DNA of 64,000 nucleotides from Branchiibius hedensis (GTDB taxonomy: Bacteria > Actinomycetota > Actinomycetes > Actinomycetales > Dermatophilaceae): NCBI RefSeq assembly GCF_900108585.1, contig NZ_UESZ01000001.1, forward strand, positions 2,728,001-2,792,000, given 5' to 3'. Position 1 is the first letter of the stretch. Each line of letters begins with the position of its first letter. The notes under the pieces are model-generated. The model saw only the letters and a program-made list of their open reading frames with translations, searched no databases and was not told where the DNA came from. Of this stretch, positions 41,730 through 54,500 are shown piece by piece. The translations under genes and the position numbers were made by a program.

Positions 41730-43428
41730 CCTGACTCGTGCCACCGGGGTGTGTCATTTCGAGTTGGCTTGAAGGGCGTCGAGGATCTCTGCTGCGGCTG
41801 GGGTGAGTTGGTCTTGGGCGATGACCTCATGTCCGGCGATCCGGACGGTGATTTGCTGTAGCGGTCGTAGGGTTCGCACGATCTTGCGGATGCTGAGCCC
41901 GGTCTGCTGCTGCAGGTGCCGGCTCAGCGCGAGGGCGGCGAATACGATGGTCAGGTGGGCTTCGATGGCGTCGCGGTCGTGGTGGGAGATCGGGCGGGCT
42001 CGCAGGTCGGTTTTACTCATCCGGAACGAGGCTTCGACCTGCCACAGGTCGTGGTACTTCGCGATCACCTCCGCGGCGGGCATGGTGGCCTTGGGGATGT
42101 TGGTGACGTAGCCCTTGAGCCCGACCAGGCGGCGAGCCCGTTCCAGTGCTGATTGGTTCAATTCCGTTGTGCCGTCGACGGTTTTGACGAAGCGGGGTTT
42201 CTTGGGTGCCCGTTCCCCATCGACCACGGCCTGGGCCCGCTGCTGCTGGATCGTCAACGTCTTGTTATCGCGGACGGCGCGTTTGCGGGAGTAGGCCCAT
42301 ACCGCCCGCCACGACAACGGATGGTCCTCGCGGTCCCACTCCGGTTCCGCGAACTGGGCTGGGTCGTTCTCCGCTTTCGCAGCAGCGCTGGCCCGGCGTG
42401 GGGTGATGGTGTCGATGACCTGCCCATCAGTGAACGCATCGCCGCGCCACCGGAAGTGCTTAGCCAAGTCCCCCGGTGCCTTCACTACGCGGGAGCCGAC
42501 GATGAACCGCAGGTTCGCCTCATCCAGTGTCGTGAGGTTCTCCGCCGAGAGCATCCCGGCGTCGGCGACCACGACCACGTCGGCCAGCCCGTGGCGCTCT
42601 TGGAACTGGGTGACAATCGGCACGATCGTGGCGGTCTCGGCCTGGTTGCCTCCGTAGCAGCCGATCTCCAACGGGAAGCCGCCCCGGTCCACCAGGAGCC
42701 CGACGACGATCTGTGGGTCGACGCGGCGTTCTTTGGAGTAGCCCACTTTGCGTAGGTCGTCTTCCTTCTCCGCCTCGAAATACAACGTCGTCACGTCGTA
42801 CAGGCACAAGCTGAGATCGCCTGCGACCGTGACGTGTTCGAAGCACGCCGCCGCCAGGGTGTCGCGGTACTCGGCGCTGGCGCACCGCTTCAACGACCGG
42901 AACATCATTGCGCAACGAAGCGTGCGGCACCCCGATCTCTTCCAGCACCCGCACCGTGTCCGCCTTGCTGGTCGGTTCGATGATCCGGGCCAACACCAGC
43001 TCCCGGAACGCGGCATCGCCGAGCGCGTCGAACCCCAGGTCGGCGTACGCCCGCGTGAGCACCTGCCACAACACGGCGCTGGTCTTAGCGGTGATCACCC
43101 CCGGGCGGGTAGCACCGCTCTCATCGTCGAGACCGAGATCTAAGGCCTCCTGCCCTGGCCGTAACCGCTGGCGCGCTTGCTGCATCAGCACCGCCAGCTC
43201 GGCGTCGCTGCGCGCGGTCCCGATGTGCTCCAGCACCACGTCACGTCCTGCCCGGCGCTCGGCGATCTGCACTTTCGTGGCACTGGAACGGCCCGGGACC
43301 TTCCGCACAAACGCCACGACCCCGACGATAGCCAGTAGCGGGGTGTGTCAATCAGCCGAACCGTAACCCGCTGACCAGCACCGATGTCCCATCAAACTCA
43401 ACCGTCAGCTCAAGTGGCACGAGTCAGG
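41730..43428 (-). mobile_element. IS1634-like insertion sequence
   Basis: About 1.7 kb, bounded by perfect 15-bp inverted repeats CCTGACTCGTGCCAC (41730-41744) and its complement (43414-43428). GCCTAA occurs directly before the left end and 6 bases after the right one; an extra copy of AGTCAG lies in between, so this is only a possible 6-bp target duplication. Carries one broken transposase gene. Confidence 0.8.
41754..43317 (-). pseudogene. IS1634-family transposase, frameshifted
   Basis: DDE-type transposase. The N-terminal part (MAFVRKVPGRSSATKVQIAE, HIGTARSDAELAVLM) and the C-terminal part (SLCLYDVTTLYFEAEKEDDL, VVVADAGMLSAENL, DLWQVEASFRMSKTDLR) lie in different frames, joined at about 42905-42912 where one base is in excess. 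Restoring it gives 520 residues. IS1634 elements are not known for programmed frameshifting, so it is probably inactive or an error. Confidence 0.78.
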
Positions 43429-43541
43429 AGTCAGGCCTAAGTCGTAACCGGGGCCTAAATTGCACCGGCGCCGGGGTAGCGGCTGCGTTTTGCTTTCTCG
43501 CCTCGCCCCGGGCTCGGAAACTTGCCCGTTGGGTCCTGACC

Positions 43542-44207
43542 TCAAACGAGCACGAGAGAGTGGAAAGCGAAGAAGCAAGTCCACGCAGCGAGCAGGATTC
43601 CGAGAGCTGGGCTCATTAGGCGCACCCTTGTCTCATACATTAAAGGCAGATTTATCTGATTGTGATCTATCTCATAGCGCCGACTCCCCAGAGCCAGCCG
43701 GAGCAGAATTTCCTCCTGGCTTTCACCCCTTATGATGGTCAGCCCCGTTCGCTCAATCCCAGTACAGACAATTCGCCTGTTACCTTCATACTTCAAGGTG
43801 ACCCTGCCAAGAAAACTCGGTTCACCTATTTCGATTCTGCATCCATTGAAAAGTGCCATGCGATACACCTTCAAAGGATTCCTGATCGTCAGCCGACCAG
43901 GTGATAATTCGATGATCGGTCGTGCGAGCAGCAACTCGGATCCAACTGAAAGCGCTGCTAGTCCAGCGGCGTACAGTAGTGCGCCCACTCCGCGAATCTC
44001 GTCGGATCCTTTGATTGAATCGAAACCACTAATCGAAACGACGGCAACGGCGAGAAGCGCATACGAGACGAAACGTCCGCCAACCAAGGCAGCCGTCACC
44101 CGAAGACGGAGCCGGCCGCAAGTGTCCTCGCCATTGGCTAGGACACACTGATCGGCCTCCTCGGCCGTGGCCGGCCTCCACCGGCCACCCTCACATGGGG
44201 ATTCCAT
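43542..44207 (-). CDS. Membrane protein, candidate immunity partner of RHS toxin
   Basis: 221 residues from ATG 44207 (GTG 44210 also possible). Two hydrophobic segments (VSYALLAVAVVSI, LLYAAGLAALSVG) at 45-100, a soluble PH-like stretch (IIELSPGRLTIRNPLKV) and a C-terminal TM (GILLAAWTCFFAFHSLVLV). The gene is AT-richer than neighbours, suggesting transfer. Its start overlaps the stop of the RHS C-terminal gene, the standard place for an immunity gene. Confidence 0.55.
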   Translation of the reverse strand: MESPCEGGRWRPATAEEADQCVLANGEDTCGRLRLRVTAALVGGRFVSYALLAVAVVSISGFDSIKGSDEIRGVGALLYAAGLAALSVGSELLLARPIIELSPGRLTIRNPLKVYRMALFNGCRIEIGEPSFLGRVTLKYEGNRRIVCTGIERTGLTIIRGESQEEILLRLALGSRRYEIDHNQINLPLMYETRVRLMSPALGILLAAWTCFFAFHSLVLV

Positions 44208-45269
44208 CACATATAATCCGAGAAATACGACTGCATAACGCTTAGCTTGGTCGAATGCACGTAGTACGACGACCTGTATTTCCAGTTCGGCACACGCCGG
44301 TAGTTGGGCCTAACTATCTGCCCCACGCTTCTTGGGACAGCCCGCCTAACCTTATAGGACGAATAGGCTGCACCACGGGTCATCTGATACCCCGACTGGA
44401 GAAGACGGCCGGCTCCGTAACCACCGGCGGTCCAGGCTAAATTCACTCCAAGGGAGCGAGCAAACCCCCAGCTTCGGAAGCGTCCAGCACTAATCCGCGC
44501 ATTTGCAACTGACGCCACAACGCCAACCGCTGCGCAGGTTCCAAGCGTGACGAATGAACATGTGCCGAAGGCGGCTAGTCCGATGGCCTTGGTTGGATTC
44601 TTCTTTACCCAATTCGCTGCCTTTTTGACCCATCGTGGCCATCCGAATTGTCCGGTGGGGTCGCTTGAGTTGATGGGGTCGGTGGGGTAGCCGTAGCTGG
44701 TGTCGTTACCGCCGGGGACGGGGTCGGGGCTGGTGAACCCGCCGGTCGTCCAGTTGTACAAGCGGGCACCCATGAGGGTGAATTGGGCGGTTTGGCCGTT
44801 GGTGGCGCGTTCTTTCCCGCCGAGCCACCCGTACCCCAGGGGTCCGGTGACCGAACTGTCGGCCCAGTGCCAGTTGATCGGCAGCCCGCCGTACTCGTCG
44901 TATCCGGACCAGCCGGTGATCCCGAACGCGGTGGTCGTGCTCGACGAGCTGGCGGGGATGGTGATGGCGGTGACGTTGTTGTCGTGCGGGTCGACCAGGC
45001 TGATCGAGGCGGACCCGTCCTGGGCGATCATCGCCCCCAGGCCACCGTCCAACCCGGGCGTGTACTTGGTCCACGACTCAGCCTGCCCTGGTTTGGCGGT
45101 CACGGACCAGGAGGGGTTGTCGGAGGTGTCGGTGTAGTGCCGGGTCACCACCATCCCGTCGTCCCACCCGCCGGCGGTGGACTGGGTCAGCCGCCGACCC
45201 GCCTCATCCAGGCTGAACGTGGTGCTCATGCCCTGGTTACTAATCGAAGCCACCGAATCATCCACGTAA
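44207..45269 (-). pseudogene. C-terminus of an RHS polymorphic toxin, truncated by IS256
   Basis: The last RHS repeats and the RHS core are visible: LDEAGRRLTQSTAGGWDD, GYGWLGGKERATNG, MGARLYNWTTGGFTSPDP, and the closing YPTDPINSSDPTGQFG. After it comes a 145-residue variable tail (WVKKAANWVKKNPTKAIG, Gly/Ala-rich hydrophobic stretch, Tyr/Arg-rich end), presumably the toxin; family not recognised. All of the protein upstream of 45269 is missing: an IS256 element begins there and beyond it is unrelated DNA. Not secreted or functional as it stands. Confidence 0.8.
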
Positions 45270-46661
45270 GGGTCCGTCTGATTCTTTGTGTAAGTGGCAT
45301 CGGCTAGTTCAGACCTAGGCGGTCGCCGTAGGTCATGGATAGTACGTTCAGGATGTTCTTCCAGCCGGCGATCTGCCCGGTGGGGTTGGGTCGGTTCTTC
45401 TGCCGCTCCAACACCGCGAGGTAGAGCACCTTCAACGCGGATTGCTCGTCCGGGAAATGGCCCCGTCGACGTGTCGCTGCCCGGAACCGGGCGTTCAACG
45501 ACTCGATCCCGTTGGTCGTATAGATCAGTTTGCGGACCTCGACAGGGAAGTCCAGGAACGGGATGAACTCGGTCCAGGAGTTGCGCCACATCCGCACCAT
45601 CGCCGGATACAGCGGTTCCCACTGCTGCGCGAAGGTCTCGAACTCGGTTTCGGCCGCCGCCAGCGACGGGGCGGTGTAGATCCGCTTGAGGTCGCGGGTG
45701 ATGGCCTGCCAGTACTTCTTGGAGGCGTACCGCAGACTGTTGCGGACCAAATGCACCACACACGTTTGCACCGTGGCGGCCGGCCAGGCCGCGGTGATCG
45801 CTTCGGGCAACCCTTTGAGGCCGTCGCAGCACACGATGCACGCATCGAGGATGCCACGATTCTTCAAGTCCGACAGCATGTTCATCCACTGCTTAGCTCC
45901 TTCCCCACCCGAAGGCCCGACCCACAACCCCAGCACATCGCGAAAACCATTGAGGTCTATACCGATTGCGACATACACCGGCCGGTTCGCCACGGTCCCT
46001 TCGCGGACCTTCAACACGATCGCGTCAATCAAGATCACCGGGTAGATCGCATCCAACGGACGCGCCGACCACGCCTTCATCTCACCCAACACCTGGTCGG
46101 TGACCCGCGAGACCAGGTCCCGGGAAACATCGGTGTCGTACACCTGGGACAGGTGAGCGGCGATGTCCCCGGTGGTCATGCCCTTGGCGTACAGCGAAAT
46201 CACGGCCTCATCGAACCCGGCCAGGCGGCGCTGGTGCTTGGGCACGATCTGCGGTTCGAACGTGCCGGCCCGATCCCGCGGAACCTGGATCTGCACATCC
46301 CCGATCTCGGTACGCACCGTCTTAGGACTGGAGCCATTGCGGGAGTTGCCCCCATCACGGCCAGCCACAGCGTGCTTGTCATACCCCAGGTGGGCGCTCA
46401 TCTCGGCCTCCAACGCCGCCTGCAGCACCCGCCGCGTCAGCGTCGTCAACAACCCACCCTCACCGGTCAAAGCGACCTGCCGCTCGACCGCCGAAGCGAC
46501 CAACTGCTGCGCCAGATCATCAACGTCAACCGACTCGGCCGACGACCTCGCCACCAACTCACCATGCGCTTGCTCATCAGACATGACGCGATCTTCCTTC
46601 CGCCCCAGCCAAAGCCATGGACGTCACGCCAAGCCACTTACACAAAGTTCCGGACAGACCC
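45270..46661 (-). mobile_element. IS256-family element, copy 1
   Basis: 1392 bp, with imperfect terminal inverted repeats (25 of 29 positions) starting GGGTCCGTCTGATTC on the left and ending GGACAGACCC on the right. It is 97% or more like copy 2 by eye. Flanks TCCACGTAA and CCGCCTGAG do not match, so there is no target duplication, unlike copy 2. It splits the RHS gene from its missing 5' part. Confidence 0.88.
45304..46584 (-). CDS. IS256-family transposase (copy 1)
   Basis: 426 residues, Transposase_mut family. Conserved YAKGMTTGDIAAHLSQVY, VILIDAIVLKVREG (first Asp), CDGLKGLPEAI (second Asp) and YTTNGIESLNARFRAATRR with the catalytic Glu further on. Starts ATG 46584. Intact, presumably active. 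A second, nearly identical copy is at 58517. Confidence 0.92.
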   Translation of the reverse strand: MSDEQAHGELVARSSAESVDVDDLAQQLVASAVERQVALTGEGGLLTTLTRRVLQAALEAEMSAHLGYDKHAVAGRDGGNSRNGSSPKTVRTEIGDVQIQVPRDRAGTFEPQIVPKHQRRLAGFDEAVISLYAKGMTTGDIAAHLSQVYDTDVSRDLVSRVTDQVLGEMKAWSARPLDAIYPVILIDAIVLKVREGTVANRPVYVAIGIDLNGFRDVLGLWVGPSGGEGAKQWMNMLSDLKNRGILDACIVCCDGLKGLPEAITAAWPAATVQTCVVHLVRNSLRYASKKYWQAITRDLKRIYTAPSLAAAETEFETFAQQWEPLYPAMVRMWRNSWTEFIPFLDFPVEVRKLIYTTNGIESLNARFRAATRRRGHFPDEQSALKVLYLAVLERQKNRPNPTGQIAGWKNILNVLSMTYGDRLGLN

Positions 46662-46888
46662 CCGCCTGAGCGACCCATCGACCGGAGAACAACCCTCCGG
46701 TCAACCAGCATGCCCAGCAACGACTTCCGGATGATTCGACCGTCCGCGGAGCCCATTTGCCCGGACCCCAGCCCAGCAGAACCACGCCCGCAACCCCGCG
46801 TCCGCGGGCCCAACCAACGCCACCCACGCCCAGCCCCGCCTCCACACCGGTTTCGCAAACACAACCACCACGAAACGCGAACACCCCA
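46662..46888. other. Gap between IS256 and tRNA-Thr
   Basis: No gene seen. A 7-bp hairpin, GACCGGA with TCCGGTC, lies at about 46680-46702. The rest is C-rich with nothing recognised. Confidence 0.5.
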
Positions 46889-46964
46889 TGGAGCCGGCGA
46901 CAGGAGTCGAACCCGCGACATCCTCATTACAAGTGAGGCGCTCTACCAACTGAGCTACGCCGGC
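46889..46964 (-). tRNA. tRNA-Thr (anticodon TGT)
   Basis: Reverse strand cloverleaf: acceptor GCCGGCG pairs with CGCCGGC over 7 bp; D arm GCTCAGTTGGTAGAGC; anticodon stem CCTCA/TGAGG with loop CTTGTAA, anticodon TGT; T loop TTCGACT; discriminator T then encoded CCA. It marks the right edge of the accessory region. Confidence 0.95.
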
Positions 46965-47049
46965 GTGCTCACCGAAGCGAGCCCGCCCGATGCTACCTGC
47001 GCGGCCACCTGCGAGGAAAACCGCCGCTGCGCGGGTGCCGTGCCGTCAC

Positions 47050-47125
47050 GATTCTGAGGAGATCGCGCATTCTGAGGGAGCCGGGAGCACACCTGCCCCT
47101 CAAGAACATCCATCTCCTCAGAATC
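47050..47125. repeat. 14-bp inverted repeat with third copy
   Basis: GATTCTGAGGAGAT (47050-47063) and its exact complement (47112-47125); ATTCTGAGG appears again at 47069. It lies in the tRNA-katG gap. Function unknown. Confidence 0.45.
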
Positions 47126-47150
47126 GGTGGTCGCGCCGCCGCAACGCAAA

Positions 47151-47179
47151 CAGCCCGGACCCATCACGGGTCCGGGCTG
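47151..47179 (-). terminator. Terminator of katG
   Basis: CAGCCCGGACCC and its exact complement around a 5-base loop, 17 bases after the katG stop; TTTG follows on the minus strand. Confidence 0.75.
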
Positions 47180-47196
47180 CTGCGTCAGCGATCAGA

Positions 47197-49882
<2,686 letters not shown>

Positions 49883-49906
49883 TGATCGCCCACCCTGCAG
49901 TCTTTT

Positions 49907-49921
49907 CTTGAACAATTCAAG
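49907..49921. promoter_or_regulatory. FurA operator
   Basis: CTTGAA-CAA-TTCAAG, a perfect 6-3-6 inverted repeat 24 bases before furA, in an AT-rich gap. Resembles the FurA/CatR operators of actinobacteria. Confidence 0.7.
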
Positions 49922-49976
49922 TCTAGCTCGAAAGTCGGTCATTCGGTGTCGAATAGCACAAGTGCTACCCTGAGGT

Positions 49977-50228
49977 ATGGCCACCGTTGGACTACGCGAA
50001 CTCCGACAAGACGCATCCCACCTGGTGCGCCGGGTCGAGGACGGCGAGGAGATCACCGTGACCGTCGCCGGACGCCCGAGCGCTCGTCTGGTCCCTGTGT
50101 CTGGTCGCCGTTGGCGCGCGTGGACCGATCTGGAAGATCTGTTCGCGGGGCCAGCCGACACGAATTGGGAGACGGATCGCGATTCCATCGACCACGACGT
50201 CATGCGCGATCCGTGGCTACCTCGGTGA
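49977..50228 (+). CDS. Phd-type antitoxin
   Basis: 83 residues: [41 protein letters not shown] is the Phd/YefM-like start (prevent-host-death). The C-terminal part binds the toxin. Its stop overlaps the start of the PIN gene by 4 bases. Divergent from furA. Confidence 0.8.
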   Translation: MATVGLRELRQDASHLVRRVEDGEEITVTVAGRPSARLVPVSGRRWRAWTDLEDLFAGPADTNWETDRDSIDHDVMRDPWLPR

Positions 50229-50605
50229 GGACCGTCCTCGATACCAGCGTATTGATCGCGCGCGACGTTGCCCCGATCGAGGGCGAACTCGCGATCAGCG
50301 CGGTCAGTGTGGCCGAGTTGCACTTCGGTGTGCTCGTGGCATCGAGCCCCTCCGTGCGCGCCGAGCGACTGCGCCGGTTGTCGCTGCTGCAGCGTCAGTT
50401 TGATGCCCTGCCCGTCGATGACGCGGTTGCCGACAGCTACGGGCAGCTCGCCGCAGCTGTTGTCGCAGTCGGGCGCAAGCCGCGCGCCCGGTCACTCGAC
50501 CTGCTCATCGCAGCCACGGCCCATGCCCACAACTCCCGGCTATGCACCCGCAACCCTGGTGACTTCCGCGGCGTGGAGGACCTCGTCGAGATCCTCCACG
50601 CCTAG
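50225..50605 (+). CDS. vapC: VapC-like PIN-domain toxin
   Basis: 126 residues from GTG 50225. PIN nuclease: [12 protein letters not shown] (first Asp), [12 protein letters not shown] (Glu), [12 protein letters not shown] (Asp) and CTRNPGDF (last acidic/Asn). It cleaves RNA in this family. Coupled to the Phd-type antitoxin. Confidence 0.85.
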   Translation: MRTVLDTSVLIARDVAPIEGELAISAVSVAELHFGVLVASSPSVRAERLRRLSLLQRQFDALPVDDAVADSYGQLAAAVVAVGRKPRARSLDLLIAATAHAHNSRLCTRNPGDFRGVEDLVEILHA

Positions 50606-50644
50606 TGCGCTGCGCGCCAAATTGTTTAACGCTTGGGATGCGTG

Positions 50645-50684
50645 AAGGTCCTGGTCAGGGGCGGAGCACCTCGTCCAGGACTTT
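50645..50684. terminator. Hairpin between convergent vapC and SDR
   Basis: AAGGTCCTGG pairs with CCAGGACTTT over 10 positions (one G-T), loop of 20 bases. It may end both genes. Confidence 0.5.
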
Positions 50685-50706
50685 CAGCGCAGCCCACTAG
50701 ATCCGT

Positions 50707-51564
50707 CTAGTGCAGGGAGAAGTTCCCGACGTCGCCCTTGGGCTCCACCCAGAAATCCAACGCGAGATCGGCATCGGTCGCACCTGGCAGCAGGTACTGC
50801 GAGAAATCCGTGACACCAGCGGCTTCCAGCACGTCGTCATCGATCAACAACTGGCCGGTGCGCTCGCGACTGGGGGTCGTCAGGATGACGTACGCCGCGT
50901 CCGCCATGATCTCCGGCGTCCGGCTGCGCTTCTCCTCACCCGGGGCGACGATGTTGCGTACGGCGGCCGTGTCGATCGCCGTACGTGGCCACAGGGAGTT
51001 GACGGCGACGCCGTCTTCGCGCAGCTCCCCGGCCAGACCCAGGGTCACCAGCGACATGCCGTACTTGGCGATCGTGTAGGCGGTGAACCCGTTGAACCAC
51101 TTCTCGTCCAACAGGATTGGCGGCGAGAGGGTCAGGATGTGCGGGTTGTCCGACTTCTTCAGATGCGGGATGGCGCACCGCGACAGCAGGAACGCGCCGC
51201 GGGTGTTGATCTGCGTCATCAGGTCGTACTTCTTCATCGGGATCGACTCGCTGTCGGTCAGGTCGATCGCCGACGCGTTGTTGACCACGATGTCGATCCC
51301 GCCGAACTTCTCCGCGGTCTGGGCGACGGCGGAGGCCACGAACTCGTCGTCGCGCACGTCGCCGACCAGGGGCAGTGCCTGACCACCGGCCTTCTCGATC
51401 GCCTCGGCCGCGGTGTAGATCGTGCCCGGCAGCTTCGGATGCGGCTGCCTGGTCTTGGCCAGCAGCGCCACGTTCGCACCGTCTGCGGCAGCCCGCAGAG
51501 CAATGGACTCGCCGATCCCGCGGCTCCCGCCGGACATGATGATGGTCTTGCCCTGCAATGACAT
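50707..51564 (-). CDS. SDR oxidoreductase (HSDL2-like)
   Basis: 285 residues. IIMSGGSRGIGESIALRAAADGA, then LLAKTRQPHPKLPGTIYTAAEAIE, an insertion typical of hydroxysteroid dehydrogenase-like 2. NNASAIDLTDS, YTIAKYGMSLV (Tyr/Lys). The C-terminal PLL-like DALAL-DFWVEP. The SCP2 domain of eukaryotic HSDL2 is lacking. Substrate unknown. Separate from purL by 35 bases. Confidence 0.8.
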   Translation of the reverse strand: MSLQGKTIIMSGGSRGIGESIALRAAADGANVALLAKTRQPHPKLPGTIYTAAEAIEKAGGQALPLVGDVRDDEFVASAVAQTAEKFGGIDIVVNNASAIDLTDSESIPMKKYDLMTQINTRGAFLLSRCAIPHLKKSDNPHILTLSPPILLDEKWFNGFTAYTIAKYGMSLVTLGLAGELREDGVAVNSLWPRTAIDTAAVRNIVAPGEEKRSRTPEIMADAAYVILTTPSRERTGQLLIDDDVLEAAGVTDFSQYLLPGATDADLALDFWVEPKGDVGNFSLH

Positions 51565-51599
51565 TCGGACTCCTTTGTCGTGTGCCTAACGCGTCGAAA

Positions 51600-54500
51600 C
51601 TAGCCAACGAACACCCGGGCGTTGCGGAAGATCCGCAGCCAGGGACTTTCTTGCTCCACCGGACCCGAGGTCCACGACATCTGCACGTTGCGGCTGACCC
51701 GCTCCGGGTGCGGCATCATCGCGGTGAACCGGCCGTCGTCGGTGGTCACCGCGGTCAGCCCCTGCGGCGAACCGTTCGGGTTGTGCGGGTACGTCGTGGC
51801 GATGCCGCCAACGTGGTCGACGAACCGCACTGCCTGGTGGACGTTCTCAAGCGAACCGCGCGCCGAGAAGTTCGCGAACCCCTCACCGTGCGCGACCGCA
51901 ATGGGGATGCGGCTGCCGGCCATCCCTGCGAAGAGCACGGAGGGTGAGTCGAGGACCTCGACCTGGGTCAGCCGGGCTTCGTACTGCTCCGAGACGTTGC
52001 GGGTGAACGACGGCCACGCCTCAGCCCCTGGAATCAGATCGGCCAGGGCGGCGAACATCTGACAACCGTTGCAGATCCCGAGACCGAACGTCCCACTGCG
52101 GTGGAAGAATTCGCGGAACTGGTCGGTGAGTTCGGGGTGGAAGAGCACCGAGCGCGCCCAGCCCTCCCCCGCTCCCAGCGTGTCGCCGTAGGAGAAACCA
52201 CCGGCGGCGACCAGGCCGGTGAACTCATCCAGCGCGATCCGGCCGCTCTGCAGATCGGTCATGTGCACGTCGTACGCGTCGAAACCGGCCCGGTCGAACA
52301 TGAACGCGGTCTCGACGTGCGAATTGACGCCCTGCTCGCGCAGGACCGCCAGTTTGGGCCGGACGCCCTTCGCAACGTACGGCGCGGCCACGTCGTCGCT
52401 CGGATCGAACGTCGGCGCCACCACCAACCCAGGGTCGTCGTCCGCGGCGAACGCTGCGTGCTCCTGGTCGGCGCACTCCGGGTTGTCCCGCAACCGGGCG
52501 ATCCGCCAGGACACTTCGTCCCACACCTGGCCCAGATCGCGCAGCGACTCATCCAGGGTGGGAGCGCCATCAACCGAAACCGTCACGCGGCGTGTCGAAT
52601 TCGGCGCACCGACCACCGAGAACGACAGCCCGCGCGACCGCAGCACACCGGAAGCCGACTCCAGGGAGTCAGCCGGCACCTCCAGGAGTACCCCGAGCTC
52701 CTCGGTGAATAGCGCTGCCACTGAGGGCACCTCGAGAGAGACACCGGTCGCTCCCGCGAAGGCCATCTCGCACGCCGCCGCCCACAGACCGCCATCGGAG
52801 CGGTCGTGATAGGCCGTGACCAGGTCCGCCGACCGCAACTCGGCCAGCGCATCCGCAAGGGCCAGCACCTGATCCGGATCGTCCAGATCCGGCACCTCGG
52901 ATCCGAACCCACCCGACACCTGCGCCAGCATGGAACCGCCGAGCCGGTTCTTCCCGGCCCCGAGGTCGACCAGAACCAACTTTGAATCACCCTGCAGCGC
53001 AGGGGTCCACGTGCCACGAACGTCCGGCAGAGAGGCGAACGCGGTCACCACCAACGACACCGGCGAGGTCACCTGCTTCGTGACGCCATCCTCAGACCAG
53101 CGCGTGCGCATCGACAGCGAGTCCTTGCCCACCGGCACCGAGATGCCCAGGGCCGGGCACAACTCCATCGCGACCGCGGACACCGTGTCGTAGAGTGCGG
53201 CGTCCTCGCCCGGTTCACCACAGGCTGCCATCCAGTTGCAGGACAATTTCACCCGCGACAGCGAGGGGACCGGCGCGGCCAGTAGGTTCGTCAGCGCCTC
53301 ACCGACCGCCATCCGACCCGAGGCCGGAGCATCCTTGGCCGCCAATGGAGTTCGCTCGCCACTGGCCATCGCCTCACCGGCGAAGCCAACGTGGTCGGCC
53401 AGCGTCACCGCGACGTCAGCGACCGGCACCTGCCACGGACCGACCATCTGATCGCGATGCGTCAGACCGCCCACCGTGCGGTCGGCGATCGTGATCAGGA
53501 ACCGCTTGCTGGCCACCGAGGGGTGACGCAACACGGCATACGCCGCTTCCCGTACGTCGATCGCGGACTCGTCAAAGTCCGTTCCGTTCCGCACGACCCG
53601 GGTGACGTCCCGGGTCATCCGCGGCGGCTTACCTAGGAGCACCTGCATCGGCATGTCGATGGGGGTGTCCGCGGGCGTGTCGTCGGCCGAGGAGGTCACG
53701 ACCAACTCACCGTCGTCGGCGGCGACTCCGACCACGGCGTACGGGCATCGCTCACGCTCGCACAATGCTCTGAACTGGGGCAGTGACGACGGGGCGATCG
53801 CCACGACGTACCGCTCCTGTGACTCGTTGCACCAGATCTCCTTGGGTGCCAGGCCTGATTCCTCCAACGGCACTGCGGACAGGTCGAATCGGGCGCCCAG
53901 ACCGGCATCGTCGACCAACTCCGGGAAGGCATTGGACAGCCCACCCGCGCCCACGTCGTGGATCGCCAGGATCGGGTTCTCCTGCGGACCGAGCGACCAG
54001 CAGTGGTTGATGACTTCCTGCGCGCGACGCTCGATCTCGGGGTTGCCGCGTTGGACCGAATCGAAGTCGAGCGAGGCGGCGTTGGTGCCGGCCGCCATCG
54101 ACGATGCAGCTCCGCCGCCCATCCCGATCCGCATCCCCGGGCCGCCGAGCTGGATCAGCAATGTGCCGGCGGGGAAAGGAATCTTCTCGACCAGATCGGC
54201 ACTGATCGTGCCCAGGCCACCCGCGCTCATGATCGGTTTGTGGTAGCCGCGGCGCACACCGTCGACGGTCTGCTCGTAGACCCGGAAGAAGCCGCCCAGG
54301 CCCGGCCGACCGAACTCGTTGTTGAACGCGGCTGCACCGATAGGCCCCTCGATCATGATCTCCAGCGGTGACGCGATGTGCGACGGTGCGCCGTATTGCT
54401 CTGTCTCCCAGGACTCCTCGGTGTCCGGAAGGTGGAGGTTCGACACCACGAAACCCGTCAGGCCGGCCTTGGGTGCCGAGCCCCGACCGGTCGCACCCTC

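Noticed and set aside
41754-43317. Programmed frameshift in the IS1634 transposase
   Set aside because: No slippery sequence is seen and the family normally uses a single frame.
44207-45889. 560-residue fusion of IS256 antisense and RHS
   Set aside because: The N-terminal half is IS antisense; the reading frame is fortuitously open.
45442-46734. 430-residue frame on the plus strand through IS256 copy 1
   Set aside because: Antisense shadow of the transposase; the same frame appears in copy 2 and is Arg/Pro-rich without motifs.
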